A DNA stretch of 64,000 nucleotides from an uncultured Flavobacteriaceae bacterium (GTDB lineage Bacteria; Bacteroidota; Bacteroidia; Flavobacteriales; Flavobacteriaceae): the NCBI GenBank assembly GCA_947494325.1, contig CANLUS010000008.1:62001-126000 (forward strand). The letters run 5' to 3'. The position numbers were made by a program, and so were the translations under genes. The notes beneath the pieces were generated by a model, which saw only the letters and a list, made by a program, of their open reading frames with translations, had not been told where the DNA came from and did no database searches. How positions within the stretch are numbered: the first letter of the stretch is position 1; every line of letters starts with the position of its first letter. This document shows, piece by piece, positions 32,787 to 41,495 of this stretch.

Positions 32787-34199
32787 TTATTTTTTCAGTT
32801 TCAAAAGTACAACATTTTCGACATGATGTGTTTGCGGAAACATATCTACTGCTTGTGTTTTTACAATTTCATATTTCTCATTTAAAATTGCAAGATCTCT
32901 TGCTTGTGTAGCAGAATTGCAACTAACATATACAATCTTTTCTGCTGCAATGTTTAATAGTTGCTCTACCACTTTTTTATGCATTCCATCTCTCGGTGGG
33001 TCGGTAATTACCACATCTGGTTTCCCGTGTTGTGCTAAAAATTCATGATCAAATACTTTTGCCATATCGCCCACATAAAATTCTGTATTCTCAATATTAT
33101 TTCTTTCAGCATTTTCTTTAGCTGCCAAGATAGCGTCAGGCACTGCTTCAACACCGATAACCTTTTTCGCCTTTTTTGCAACGAATTGCGCAATGGTTCC
33201 TGTTCCTGTATATAAATCGTAGACAACTTCATTGCCCGATAAGGAGGCAAAATCTCTAGTTATTTTATAGAGTTCATATGCTTGCTCGGAATTCGTTTGA
33301 TAGAAAGATTTTGCATTAATTTTAAACTGTAAACCCTCCATTTCTTCAAAAATATGGTCTCTACCATGATAACAAATCACTTCTTGATCGTAAATAGTGT
33401 CATTTCCTTTCGAGTTAATCACATATTGCAATGAGGTAATTCCAGGAAAGGTTTCTTTTAAATGTTCGAGTAATAGTTCACGTTTCTCTTTGGCGTCACT
33501 AAAAAATTGAATGAGAACCATGATCTCTCCAGTAGAAGAAGTACGAATCATTAAGGTTCGTAACAAGCCTGATTGATTTCTAGTATTAAAAAACGGCAAG
33601 TCATTTTTAAGGGCAAAATCTTTTACTTCAAGACGAATAGCGTTGCTAGGATCTGCTTGTAAATGACATTTTTTGACATCCAATATTTTGTCCCACATTC
33701 CAGGAATATGAAACCCTAAAGCATTCTTGTCTCCTAAATCGCGATCGCTTTGAATTTCCTCTACAGTTAACCATCGACTGTTGCTAAAAGAAAATTCCAT
33801 TTTATTTCTATAAAAATATTGTTTTTTAGAACCCAATATTGGTGTGATTTCGGGTAATTCTAAATGACCAATTCGAGTAAGATTGTTTGTTACTTCTTTT
33901 TGTTTAAAGAAGAGTTGATCTTCATATTTCATATGCTGCCATTTGCAGCCACCACAAGTTCCAAAATGTTCACATTTAGGTTCCGTTCTTTTTTCCGATA
34001 AGGTGTGGAAATTAATGGCTTTTCCTTCATAAAACGCCTTTCTTTTTTTAAACGTTTGAATATCTACTACATCTCCAGGCACAGCATTCGTTAAAAAAAT
34101 AACTCTCCCATCTGGTGCTTTTGCGACTGTTTTTCCTTTCGCGCCGGCATCTATAACTTCAATAGTTGTAAAAACTTGATTTCTCTTTTTTCTCGACAT
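32787..34199 (-). CDS. rlmD: 23S rRNA (uracil-1939-C5)-methyltransferase RlmD
   Basis: RlmD/RumA uses SAM to methylate C5 of uracil in 23S rRNA. The TRAM domain begins at the N-terminus (EVIDAGAKGKTVAKAPDGRV), then a 4Fe-4S motif CEHFGTCGGCKW, a Rossmann core with motif I VYDLYTGTGTIAQFVA, DPPRDGMHKK, and the nucleophile Cys in YVSCNSATQARD. The start is the ATG at 34199. A longer start at 34256 would include the -7 box and terminator DNA. The -7 box lies only 4 bp upstream, so the transcript may be leaderless. Confidence 0.95.
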   Translation of the reverse strand: MSRKKRNQVFTTIEVIDAGAKGKTVAKAPDGRVIFLTNAVPGDVVDIQTFKKRKAFYEGKAINFHTLSEKRTEPKCEHFGTCGGCKWQHMKYEDQLFFKQKEVTNNLTRIGHLELPEITPILGSKKQYFYRNKMEFSFSNSRWLTVEEIQSDRDLGDKNALGFHIPGMWDKILDVKKCHLQADPSNAIRLEVKDFALKNDLPFFNTRNQSGLLRTLMIRTSSTGEIMVLIQFFSDAKEKRELLLEHLKETFPGITSLQYVINSKGNDTIYDQEVICYHGRDHIFEEMEGLQFKINAKSFYQTNSEQAYELYKITRDFASLSGNEVVYDLYTGTGTIAQFVAKKAKKVIGVEAVPDAILAAKENAERNNIENTEFYVGDMAKVFDHEFLAQHGKPDVVITDPPRDGMHKKVVEQLLNIAAEKIVYVSCNSATQARDLAILNEKYEIVKTQAVDMFPQTHHVENVVLLKLKK

Positions 34200-34203
34200 G
34201 CGA

Positions 34204-34211
34204 CAAAGGTA
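34204..34211 (-). promoter_or_regulatory. Candidate -7 box (TACCTTTG) for rlmD
   Basis: This exact TANNTTTG match on the minus strand ends 4 bp before the rlmD ATG. Transcription would begin at or next to the start codon. Confidence 0.5.
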
Positions 34212-34228
34212 CTTATATATAACATAAA

Positions 34229-34258
34229 AAGTGCTCTTTAAATTCTTAAAGAGCACTT
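34229..34258 (-). terminator. Terminator of the mechanosensitive-channel gene
   Basis: A 13-bp perfect stem (AAGTGCTCTTTAA at 34229-34241 and its complement at 34246-34258) with loop ATTC is followed on the minus strand by TTTTTATG. It ends the transcript of the gene at 34279-35448. Confidence 0.9.
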
Positions 34259-34278
34259 AAAATTAGTGGATTTTTTTG

Positions 34279-35448
34279 TTAATTTTTATTGAACTTGTCT
34301 AGAATTTTTTCCATTTGCTTCCCAGCAGGAGCTCTACCACCAAGACCAAAAGATAAAACAACTGTTAGCGCTATTGCACCTAATGTAATTCCAAATGCCA
34401 AATTGATTATGTCGTCTGCGATACCCATTGTTCTTAGGCCTATGGCTAAGAACATTGCGATAATCGCCACTTTAACAATGCTGCCAACGAAAGCGTTGTC
34501 ATTCTTTTTAAAGAAATTGTCAGAGACTAATTTTGCTAACCAGTTTCCAATGATTAAGATAACCAGTCCGAATAATATGTTACCACCTAACGCTATTATA
34601 GTGTTCAAGATTTCAGACAGCTTAGTAAACTCTAGTTTTTCAACGGCAGTAATGATTCCAAAAAGTAAGATAAAAAAGTAAGCGATATTCCCAATGAGTT
34701 TTTCAATATTTGCTTTACCAAACATGCTGCTCATGTTAGCGTCTTCCAAAACCTTATTTAAATGAAGGTTTCCTAATAAGTCTTTGATTAAAACACTTAA
34801 GAATCTTCCTCCAACAACGAACAATATTAATATTAATGTAGCTACTAATATTTTAGGAATCGCTTCGAAAAAGCTTTGAAGCATAGAAGTAGCAGGTTCT
34901 GAAATTGCATCCAGATTAAGAATATTCAATGCGGCGATCAAAAGTGGGATGAAAACAAAGATAAATACGACCTTTTTTAAAACTTGTACGACGTTGATCG
35001 TATCTGGTATGTGTAGTTTCGGAACGAATCTTTGTATGGTATCCCCTGAAAGACCAACAAGCTCAGAAATAATAGTGGCTAACATATAGCCAATATAGCC
35101 GACTAAACCGGCACCTACTAAATTAGGAATAAAACTTAAGAAACCATTAAGTAGTCCTTTGACCGGTTCTAATACACTGGTCATACCAAGTTTTTCTAAG
35201 GCTAGAATGAATACAAATATCATCACTAAGAAGTATACTAGTTTACCGATGAAACCAGATAGTTTTATTTTTGAAGTATTCATTTTTTTATCAACGCCTG
35301 ATTTTTCTATTAACTTTATACTAAGTTTTTTGAGCATTTTGGCGATGAAGAAGCCTATGATAAGTAATAGTATGACTCCTAATATGTTAGGTAGGTATCC
35401 TCCGATACTGTTTGAAAAATTTTGTAATACATTCGATAAATAGTCCAT
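34279..35448 (-). CDS. Mechanosensitive channel-like protein (TM-helix repeat)
   Basis: This is a ~390-residue membrane protein with repeated conserved transmembrane helices: LPNILGVILLLIIGFFIAKM, IPNLVGAGLVGYIGYMLAT, IPKILVATLILILFVVG and GNILFGLVILIIGNWLA, each followed by a basic stretch. This is the TM_helix (mechanosensitive ion channel) pattern with four repeats, without the MscS C-terminal beta domain. It probably protects against osmotic shock, but channel activity is inferred. Start: ATG at 35448; ATG at 35478 or 35505 would add up to 19 residues. The C-terminus ends in a Gly-rich GLGGRAPAGKQM segment. Confidence 0.8.
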   Translation of the reverse strand: MDYLSNVLQNFSNSIGGYLPNILGVILLLIIGFFIAKMLKKLSIKLIEKSGVDKKMNTSKIKLSGFIGKLVYFLVMIFVFILALEKLGMTSVLEPVKGLLNGFLSFIPNLVGAGLVGYIGYMLATIISELVGLSGDTIQRFVPKLHIPDTINVVQVLKKVVFIFVFIPLLIAALNILNLDAISEPATSMLQSFFEAIPKILVATLILILFVVGGRFLSVLIKDLLGNLHLNKVLEDANMSSMFGKANIEKLIGNIAYFFILLFGIITAVEKLEFTKLSEILNTIIALGGNILFGLVILIIGNWLAKLVSDNFFKKNDNAFVGSIVKVAIIAMFLAIGLRTMGIADDIINLAFGITLGAIALTVVLSFGLGGRAPAGKQMEKILDKFNKN

Positions 35449-35567
35449 TGTTATAGATTTTTGATTAGTACTACTCATTACGACCCAATTAATTATGAAA
35501 GTCACTATTTAGAGAATTGTTTATTGAACCTTTTTAAGAATTGTTCGTCTTTATAGTAGCACCGATT

Positions 35568-36161
35568 ATGACTAAACCAGAGAAAATATTTGATGGCCTA
35601 TTAGTATTGCAATATCGAAATGGTAATGAAAAGGCCTTATCGTTATTGGTGAATCGATGGCACACTAAATTATGTAAACATGCTTATTGGTATGTCAAGG
35701 ATTCTGAAGTGGCCAAAGATGTAGCTCAAGAAAGTTGGCGAGTCATATTAGGAAAAATTGATCGTTTAAACGATGTAAATAGTTTTGGGAGTTGGGCACT
35801 AATCATTGTGCATAGAAAGGCTCTCGACCATCTGCGACGGGAGCAACGATCTGAAAGAAAATTACGTCAAATCCATCAAGAAATAAAAAGAGATGATACA
35901 GCCTCAAAAACTACTATTATTAGTGATAATTCTTATGATTCTATTGTTGCTTTTGCTCCTAATATTGTTTTGAACAGTATCAATGAATTACCAAATAATC
36001 AACAAATAGTTTTAAGACTATTTTATGTAGAAGCATATTCAATACTTGAAATATCTAATATTCTTGAGATTTCAAAAGGCACGGTAAAATCAAGATTATA
36101 TTATGCTAGAGAAAAATTAAAATCAATATTTAAAAATAAAAATAAAAATCATGAAGAATAA
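35568..36161 (+). CDS. ECF-type RNA polymerase sigma factor
   Basis: Region 2 (LLVNRWHTKLCKHAYWYV, VAQESWRVILGKID, SFGSWALIIVHRKALDHLRR) and region 4 (LPNNQQIVLRLFYVEAYSI, SILEISNILEISKGTVKSRL) are intact. The ATG at 35568 gives MTKPEKIFDG; an earlier in-frame ATG at 35541 is less likely. Total length is about 197 aa. The DUF6768 membrane protein overlaps its 3' end by 11 bp, as expected of a sigma factor and a membrane regulator pair. The regulon cannot be predicted. Confidence 0.93.
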   Translation: MTKPEKIFDGLLVLQYRNGNEKALSLLVNRWHTKLCKHAYWYVKDSEVAKDVAQESWRVILGKIDRLNDVNSFGSWALIIVHRKALDHLRREQRSERKLRQIHQEIKRDDTASKTTIISDNSYDSIVAFAPNIVLNSINELPNNQQIVLRLFYVEAYSILEISNILEISKGTVKSRLYYAREKLKSIFKNKNKNHEE

Positions 36162-36540
36162 AAATGAAGAAATAGATCAAATTATCAAGGATAGTTTGTC
36201 TAAAGAAGAAGCACAATTCTATAATGAATTGGAAGAACAGAATTTAATCGGTAAAATTGGAGGTGTGTTTAAGGGAAAGTTGGGTTGGTTGATTGCTATT
36301 ATGAACATATTAAGCTTAGTGGCTTTTGCCATTTTTGTTTATTGCTCCATACAATTTATAGAATCAGATACAATTAACGAACTTATACGATGGGGGATAG
36401 GTGGATTTTATAGTATGCTCTTTATTTGTATGATAAAAATTTATTTTTGGCAAGAAATGCATAAAAATGCCTTGCTTAGAGAGTTGAAGAGACTCGAATT
36501 ACAAATTGCTCTAAATTCGAGTAAGTACGTAGAAAAATAA
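36151..36540 (+). CDS. DUF6768 membrane protein, candidate sigma-factor regulator
   Basis: This 129-residue protein has a short cytoplasmic N-terminus (KNEEIDQIIKDSLSKEE), two transmembrane helices (~50-70 and ~80-98) and a C-terminal amphipathic helix (LLRELKRLELQIALNSSKY). It matches DUF6768. Overlapping the ECF sigma gene by 11 bp and lacking other partners, it may be an anti-sigma-type regulator, but it has no zinc-binding anti-sigma motif. Confidence 0.75.
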   Translation: MKNKNEEIDQIIKDSLSKEEAQFYNELEEQNLIGKIGGVFKGKLGWLIAIMNILSLVAFAIFVYCSIQFIESDTINELIRWGIGGFYSMLFICMIKIYFWQEMHKNALLRELKRLELQIALNSSKYVEK

Positions 36541-36541
36541 A

Positions 36542-36569
36542 AAAAGCGCTCTAAGAATAGAGCGCTTTT
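36542..36569. terminator. Terminator after sigma/DUF6768 unit
   Basis: A 12-bp perfect stem (AAAAGCGCTCTA at 36542-36553, TAGAGCGCTTTT at 36558-36569) with an AGAA loop can act on both the sigma-factor unit and the convergent azurin gene. Confidence 0.9.
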
Positions 36570-36587
36570 CATTTGTTTTTTAAGAAA

Positions 36588-37100
36588 TTATTTCACTACG
36601 AATTTTCCTTTCATAATCGCATAATGCGAAGGAAATGAACATAAGAAATCGTATTCACCCGCTTCTGGCGCATCAAACTCTATTGTTGTTTCATCACCGC
36701 CACCAATCATTTTTGTGTAAGCAACAATATCATTTTCGCTTCCTGCAGGAATATAATCGTTGTCTTTGGCTGCATTTGCTTTTTGGGCAAAATCATTCAT
36801 TTTCACACCTTTTTTCAAAATCACCAAATTATGTCCCATTAAATCTATTGACATTTTGCCAACGTGTTTTAAAGTAATTTTTACTTTCTGTCCACCGTTA
36901 ACAACTATTCTTTTTACATTGAAACGCATATTGTCAGTTGCTTCTACAACAACATCATTATTAGCCTCTTCTTCTTCGACTGCTGGTTTTTTCACTTCTT
37001 CTTTTGGAGCTTCGACTTGCTTAGTTTCTTCTTTTTTTGTCTCACCACAACTTACTAATGTAAACGCGATTACGCTTAAAACCATTACTACTTTTTTCAT
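36588..37100 (-). CDS. Azurin-type cupredoxin lipoprotein
   Basis: A lipoprotein signal with LVSC (Cys18) precedes a Lys/Glu-rich linker (~20-50) and an azurin domain. Copper ligands fit azurin: His90 in MGHNLVI, Cys154, His159 in the FLCSFPSHYAIMKG segment, and axial Met163, with C-x4-H-x3-M spacing. Azurins are one-electron carriers in the periplasm, here probably tethered to a membrane. A promoter box lies at 37129-37136. Confidence 0.92.
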   Translation of the reverse strand: MKKVVMVLSVIAFTLVSCGETKKEETKQVEAPKEEVKKPAVEEEEANNDVVVEATDNMRFNVKRIVVNGGQKVKITLKHVGKMSIDLMGHNLVILKKGVKMNDFAQKANAAKDNDYIPAGSENDIVAYTKMIGGGDETTIEFDAPEAGEYDFLCSFPSHYAIMKGKFVVK

Positions 37101-37128
37101 TGTTTAATCTTTTAAAAATTTTATTAAA

Positions 37129-37136
37129 CAAAGATA
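37129..37136 (-). promoter_or_regulatory. Candidate -7 box (TATCTTTG) for azurin gene
   Basis: An exact TANNTTTG match on the minus strand, about 28 bp before the azurin ATG. Confidence 0.5.
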
Positions 37137-37193
37137 CGAAATTTATAGCTGATAAATAAATTTTTTAGTGATAAAAAATGCTATAAAAATCAT

Positions 37194-37201
37194 TAAATTT
37201 G
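37194..37201 (+). promoter_or_regulatory. Candidate -7 box (TAAATTTG) for prfA
   Basis: An exact TANNTTTG match 19 bp before the prfA ATG. Confidence 0.5.
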
Positions 37202-37220
37202 CTGGACTTAAAAATTAACA

Positions 37221-38297
37221 ATGTTAGAAAGATTACGTATAGTAAAGCAGCGATTTGATGAAGTTTCAGATTTGATAATTCAACCCGATATTATTTCTGA
37301 TCAGAAGCGATATGTAAAACTAAATAAGGAATATAAAGACTTAAAAGAATTAGTCGATAAAGGTGTAGAATATAAAACCTTTTCTGATAATATTTCTGAG
37401 GCAAAAGAGATCATAGCGAATGAATCTGATTCGGAAATGATAGAAATGGCGCAGATGGAATTAGATGAAGCGTCTGGGAAATTAACATTGTTAGAGGAAG
37501 AAATAAAATATCTATTAATACCGAAAGATCCTGAAGATGCTAAAAATGTAATGGTCGAAATACGTGCTGGTACTGGTGGTGATGAAGCAAGTATTTTCGC
37601 AGGAGATTTATATAGGATGTATACAAAATATTGTTCTGATAAAGGCTGGAAGACTGAACTTGTTGATGTCAGCGATGGAACTTCAGGTGGTTTTAAAGAA
37701 GTTATTTTTAGCGTGACAGGTGAAGATGTATATGGCGATATGAAATTTGAAGCTGGAGTGCATCGTGTTCAACGTGTTCCTCAAACAGAAACGCAAGGAC
37801 GTGTGCATACTTCGGCAGCGACAGTAATGGTGTTACCTGAGGCTGAGGAATTTGACGTTGAACTAGATATGAAAGACGTTAAAATCATTAGAACGACTTC
37901 TACAGGTCCAGGAGGGCAAAGTGTGAACACTACCTATTCGGCCATTCAGTTAAAACATATCCCTACCGGAATTGAGGCGAAGTGTCAAGATCAGAAATCA
38001 CAACATAAAAATCTTGAAAAAGCGATAAAAGTATTGAGGTCTCGTTTGTATGAAGCTGAATTGGCTAAAAAACAAGCTGAGGATTCTGCACGTCGCAAAA
38101 GTATGGTGTCTAGCGGTGATAGATCTGCTAAGATTAGAACTTATAACTATCCGCAAGGACGAGTGACCGAACACCGTATAGGATTGACTTTGTATGATTT
38201 AAGTAATATCATAAATGGTGATATTCACAAGATTATTGAAGAATTAAAACTTGCCGAAAATGCCGAAAAGTTAAAAGAATCTGGTGAGGTACTTTGA
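37221..38297 (+). CDS. prfA: Peptide chain release factor 1
   Basis: RF1 reads UAA and UAG stop codons and triggers hydrolysis of the finished peptide. The tripeptide anticodon PxT is at residues 187-189 ([14 protein letters not shown]) and the catalytic GGQ at 231-233 ([14 protein letters not shown]). The length of 358 aa is typical. Its stop codon directly abuts the convergent GNAT gene stop at 38298 with no intergenic space. Confidence 0.97.
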   Translation: MLERLRIVKQRFDEVSDLIIQPDIISDQKRYVKLNKEYKDLKELVDKGVEYKTFSDNISEAKEIIANESDSEMIEMAQMELDEASGKLTLLEEEIKYLLIPKDPEDAKNVMVEIRAGTGGDEASIFAGDLYRMYTKYCSDKGWKTELVDVSDGTSGGFKEVIFSVTGEDVYGDMKFEAGVHRVQRVPQTETQGRVHTSAATVMVLPEAEEFDVELDMKDVKIIRTTSTGPGGQSVNTTYSAIQLKHIPTGIEAKCQDQKSQHKNLEKAIKVLRSRLYEAELAKKQAEDSARRKSMVSSGDRSAKIRTYNYPQGRVTEHRIGLTLYDLSNIINGDIHKIIEELKLAENAEKLKESGEVL

Positions 38298-38834
38298 TTA
38301 TTCGTTGACTAACTTATAAGCAACGCACCTGCATAAGGGGTCATTTGAATCAATTTTAGGATGTTCGAAATGAGCACATTCATGCATCCCGATTTTATGC
38401 ATGACATTACGTGATTTCTTATTTAATATAGGAGCGACAGCGTAGACTTCTGTTAATCTTAATTCGTTAAAAGCATAGTCTAAACAAGCCAAGGCACCCT
38501 CGGTAGCATAACCATTTCCCCATGCTTCAGGAAGTAGTCGCCATCCGATATCAATGAAAGGAGAGAATGGTGTGTGATAGGATTGTTTCATTAGACCGAT
38601 AAAACCGATAAAGGTGTTAGTATCCAATCGATCAACAGCAAAATAACAAAACCCATATGTTGTAAAATGATCCTTCATTCTATCTATGAAATTTTGAGTT
38701 TCCGCTAACGTCAAACAGCGAGGAAAGAATTCCATAACCTGTTTATCTGAGCACATTTTATATGACGGCGTAAGATCATTTTCTTTCCAATTCCTTAGCC
38801 CTAAACGTTTAGTTCGAATCGTGTATTCTGACAT
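38298..38834 (-). CDS. GNAT acetyltransferase (RimJ/RimL-like)
   Basis: This 178-residue N-acetyltransferase has the RimJ/RimL opening (YTIRTKRLGLRNWKENDL), a core strand FIGFIGL, and the acetyl-CoA segment ending GNGYATEGALACLDYAF, then NKKSRNVMHKIGM. Substrate unknown. Its ATG overlaps the stop of the upstream GNAT gene by one base. Confidence 0.87.
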   Translation of the reverse strand: MSEYTIRTKRLGLRNWKENDLTPSYKMCSDKQVMEFFPRCLTLAETQNFIDRMKDHFTTYGFCYFAVDRLDTNTFIGFIGLMKQSYHTPFSPFIDIGWRLLPEAWGNGYATEGALACLDYAFNELRLTEVYAVAPILNKKSRNVMHKIGMHECAHFEHPKIDSNDPLCRCVAYKLVNE

Positions 38835-39304
38835 TATTGTTCGTCTAAATAGTGAATCATTTCTACTAGATTTTCCTTGAAACCTACTTTCTGATACGCT
38901 TTTATTGCCTGTGGATTGTTAGGGTATACTTGTAATCGAGTCTCACGAATTTGACGTTTCTTGAACCAATTAAATATGGCATCCAATACTAATTTGCTAA
39001 CACCCTGTCCACGATATTCTGGTTTGACAAACATAAAGCCAACATGCCCAAATTTTCGTTCAGAAAAGTATGGTTTATTTTCTTTTATAAGTCCGTAACC
39101 CGATCCCACAATTTCAGCACCTTTAACAGCAACGAACACTTCAGCTAGCTTTGAAGTGATGAATTCACCAATATCATAATAACTAATTTTTCTCTCTTGT
39201 TCGAGAGAAATATCCATAGGACGTTCAACCGCTATTAATTGTTGTTCGAATTCCAGTAGAATCGGTAAATCTTCTAAGGTGGCAACTCTCGTAATTATAT
39301 TCAT
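38834..39304 (-). CDS. GNAT acetyltransferase
   Basis: This 156-residue GNAT protein has the acetyl-CoA binding motif FVKPEYRGQGVSKLVLD and the C-terminal VYPNNPQAIKAYQKVGFKE. It is upstream of and coupled to a second GNAT gene. The substrate is not known. Confidence 0.88.
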   Translation of the reverse strand: MNIITRVATLEDLPILLEFEQQLIAVERPMDISLEQERKISYYDIGEFITSKLAEVFVAVKGAEIVGSGYGLIKENKPYFSERKFGHVGFMFVKPEYRGQGVSKLVLDAIFNWFKKRQIRETRLQVYPNNPQAIKAYQKVGFKENLVEMIHYLDEQ

Positions 39305-39430
39305 TGCTATTCAATTAATTTGATAAGTGTTGAAATACTAACGCTTATGAAGTTTTCGTTTAATTTTCTTATCTATGGTATCTGAATCAGCAGTTTTTAA
39401 CTAATTTTACCATGTAATCGTAAAGATACT

Positions 39431-39958
39431 ATGAATTTCACAAGTCTTAAAAAAAATACAGCTTTAAAGTTCAATCAAAAAGAACTCAAAAAAATAGTAA
39501 AGTCTAATCGACAAAAGCCTGAAAAGATTGAAACTATTGGAGTATTAGCGAGTTCTAGATTGTTTGGGAGTTATGATATTTCAAGGAATCTTAGTCAAAA
39601 GTTGAATAAACCACATAAAAATTTGGAAATAATCATTTTTGAAAACCTCAAAGATGATTTTGTGACACAACATTACAATACATTTTCAGAAAAAGATTTT
39701 GGGATGTTTGCCAAGCCGAAAGCTCAAAATTTAATTGATTTTATCAATACAAAGTATGATTTGTTAATTAATTATTGTCATCCCGAGAGTGTTTTTGGAA
39801 ATGCAGTGACAATTCGGTCTCAATCGAATTTTAAAGTGAGTTTTGCTAATGAAGAATTTATGGATCTGTACGATTTTACGATTGAGGTTGACGCAAACAA
39901 AGTCGATATTTTTAATGATGAGTTGGCAAAATACTTACAGATTTTAGAATTGATTTAA
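39431..39958 (+). CDS. DUF6913-family protein
   Basis: This 175-residue soluble protein matches the DUF6913 family, which I recall lying upstream of dapA in Flavobacteriaceae. The clearest part is [18 protein letters not shown], then [19 protein letters not shown]. It has no signal peptide. It is 11 bp upstream of dapA and probably co-transcribed. Function unknown. Confidence 0.75.
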   Translation: MNFTSLKKNTALKFNQKELKKIVKSNRQKPEKIETIGVLASSRLFGSYDISRNLSQKLNKPHKNLEIIIFENLKDDFVTQHYNTFSEKDFGMFAKPKAQNLIDFINTKYDLLINYCHPESVFGNAVTIRSQSNFKVSFANEEFMDLYDFTIEVDANKVDIFNDELAKYLQILELI

Positions 39959-39969
39959 TTATATACTTA

Positions 39970-40845
39970 ATGAAAGAATTTATAGGAACAGGTGTAGCAT
40001 TAGTAACGCCGTTCGATACGCAAAATAATGTTGATTTTGATGCCTTAGAGCGTTTAGTGAATCATCAGATAGAAAATGGCATCGATTACTTGGTTATTCA
40101 AGGAACCACGGGCGAACCTGCCACATTAAGTGTCGAAGAAAGAGCAAAAGTAAGAGAGGCTATTATTAAAATAAATAATGGTAGGCTATCGTTGGTTTTG
40201 GGTATTGGAGGAAACAATACTCAAGGAATCATAGATGAAATAAAAGCCGTTGATTTATCATCTTTTGATGCCATATTATCTGTGGCGCCTTATTACAACA
40301 AACCTACGCAAGAAGGTTTTTATCAGCACTTTAAAGCGATTGCAGAAGTAAGTCCTAAGCCTATTATACTTTACAACGTACCGGGAAGAACGGCTAAAAA
40401 CATGGACCCGAAAACTGTTTTTAGATTGGCATCTGATTGTAATAATATTATTGGCATAAAGGAAGCAGGTAATGATGTGCATCAGTATTTAGAATTAATT
40501 AAAAACAAGCCAGAAGACTTTTTAATAATTTCTGGAGATGATGATTTGGTCATCGGAGTGGTCTTAGCGGGGGGTGCAGGTGTGATTTCGGTATTAGGTC
40601 AAGCGTATCCCAAAGAATTTTCGGATATGATCCGGTTAGGGTTAAAGGGTGATGCAAAAGAGGCGTATAAAATTCATTATCAATTAATGGATATGATAGG
40701 ATTAATTTTCGAAGAAAACAATCCTGCTGGGGTGAAGGCGCTTATGAATACGATGGGTATTTGTCAAAAAAATGTACGCTTACCTTTAGTGGAAGCTTCG
40801 GCTGAGTTACAAGAAAAAATCAATACCTTTATCGAGAATTACTAA
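39970..40845 (+). CDS. dapA: 4-hydroxy-tetrahydrodipicolinate synthase
   Basis: DapA condenses pyruvate with aspartate semialdehyde in lysine and diaminopimelate synthesis. Schiff-base Lys164 is in IIGIKEAG, with [20 protein letters not shown] and YNVPGR (Tyr135) all present. The length of 291 aa is normal for the (beta/alpha)8 barrel. It precedes the ferritin gene by 16 bp. Confidence 0.96.
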   Translation: MKEFIGTGVALVTPFDTQNNVDFDALERLVNHQIENGIDYLVIQGTTGEPATLSVEERAKVREAIIKINNGRLSLVLGIGGNNTQGIIDEIKAVDLSSFDAILSVAPYYNKPTQEGFYQHFKAIAEVSPKPIILYNVPGRTAKNMDPKTVFRLASDCNNIIGIKEAGNDVHQYLELIKNKPEDFLIISGDDDLVIGVVLAGGAGVISVLGQAYPKEFSDMIRLGLKGDAKEAYKIHYQLMDMIGLIFEENNPAGVKALMNTMGICQKNVRLPLVEASAELQEKINTFIENY

Positions 40846-40861
40846 CTAAAAAAAACAGACA

Positions 40862-41377
40862 ATGCTAAGTAAAGAAATTGAAAAAGCACTTAATAGTCAA
40901 ATTACCATTGAAGCAGAATCTTCTCAAATTTATTTAGCCATGGCATCTTGGGCAGAAACACAAGGATTCGAAGGAGTTGCCGCTTTTATGTATGCACATT
41001 CTGATGAAGAACGAATGCACATGTTAAAATTAGTGAAGTTTATTAACGAAAGAGGAGGACATGCGCAAATAGCTACGTTAAAAGCACCACCTATTTCTTT
41101 TGGTTCTTTTAAAGAAATGTTCCAGACCTTATTCGATCATGAAGTGATGGTATCTGCAAGTATCAATGACTTGGTACATATTTCTTTGCAGGAAAGAGAT
41201 TATGCAACTCATAATTTTTTGCAATGGTATGTGGCAGAGCAAATTGAAGAGGAAGCATTGGCACGTACTATTTTAGATAAGATTAATCTTATCGGTGATG
41301 ATAAAGGAGGGTTGTATCTGTTCGACAATGACGTGAAACTATTAACGGTAACTTCATCTGTTGATCCGAATGCCTAG
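40862..41377 (+). CDS. Ferritin
   Basis: This 171-residue bacterial non-haem ferritin stores iron inside a 24-subunit shell. The four-helix bundle carries ferroxidase residues in QITIEAESSQIYLAMASWAE (Glu17), HSDEERMHMLKLVKF and YVAEQIEEEALARTI. Its 16-bp spacing after dapA suggests co-transcription, but its own promoter is possible. Confidence 0.93.
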   Translation: MLSKEIEKALNSQITIEAESSQIYLAMASWAETQGFEGVAAFMYAHSDEERMHMLKLVKFINERGGHAQIATLKAPPISFGSFKEMFQTLFDHEVMVSASINDLVHISLQERDYATHNFLQWYVAEQIEEEALARTILDKINLIGDDKGGLYLFDNDVKLLTVTSSVDPNA

Positions 41378-41403
41378 CTTATTAACATATTTTTAGCACA
41401 GAA

Positions 41404-41421
41404 TTCGACGTAGTTGTCGAA
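41404..41421 (+). terminator. Weak hairpin after ferritin gene
   Basis: A 6-bp stem TTCGAC/GTCGAA (41404-41409 and 41416-41421) with a GTAGTT loop is followed by ATCACGCTTATTTTT, so the T tract is displaced by about nine bases. A weak terminator is possible. Confidence 0.35.
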
Positions 41422-41483
41422 ATCACGCTTATTTTTGCAATGTTTAAAGCTAAAAAATAGTTTCATAATCCATATTAAATAAG

Positions 41484-41491
41484 TAATTTTG
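41484..41491 (+). promoter_or_regulatory. Candidate -7 box (TAATTTTG) for bamD
   Basis: This exact TANNTTTG match ends 4 bp before the bamD ATG at 41496. Transcription from it would begin at about the first base of the start codon. Confidence 0.55.
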
Positions 41492-41495
41492 CAAA

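Noticed and set aside
34289-34681. Plus-strand open frame inside the mechanosensitive-channel gene
   Set aside because: It is complementary to conserved transmembrane repeats, and its composition is explained by the real gene.
39305-39430. AT-rich gap between the GNAT gene and the DUF6913 gene, checked for a tRNA or small gene
   Set aside because: No cloverleaf, no coding frame with a start, and only a partial inverted repeat of poor quality.
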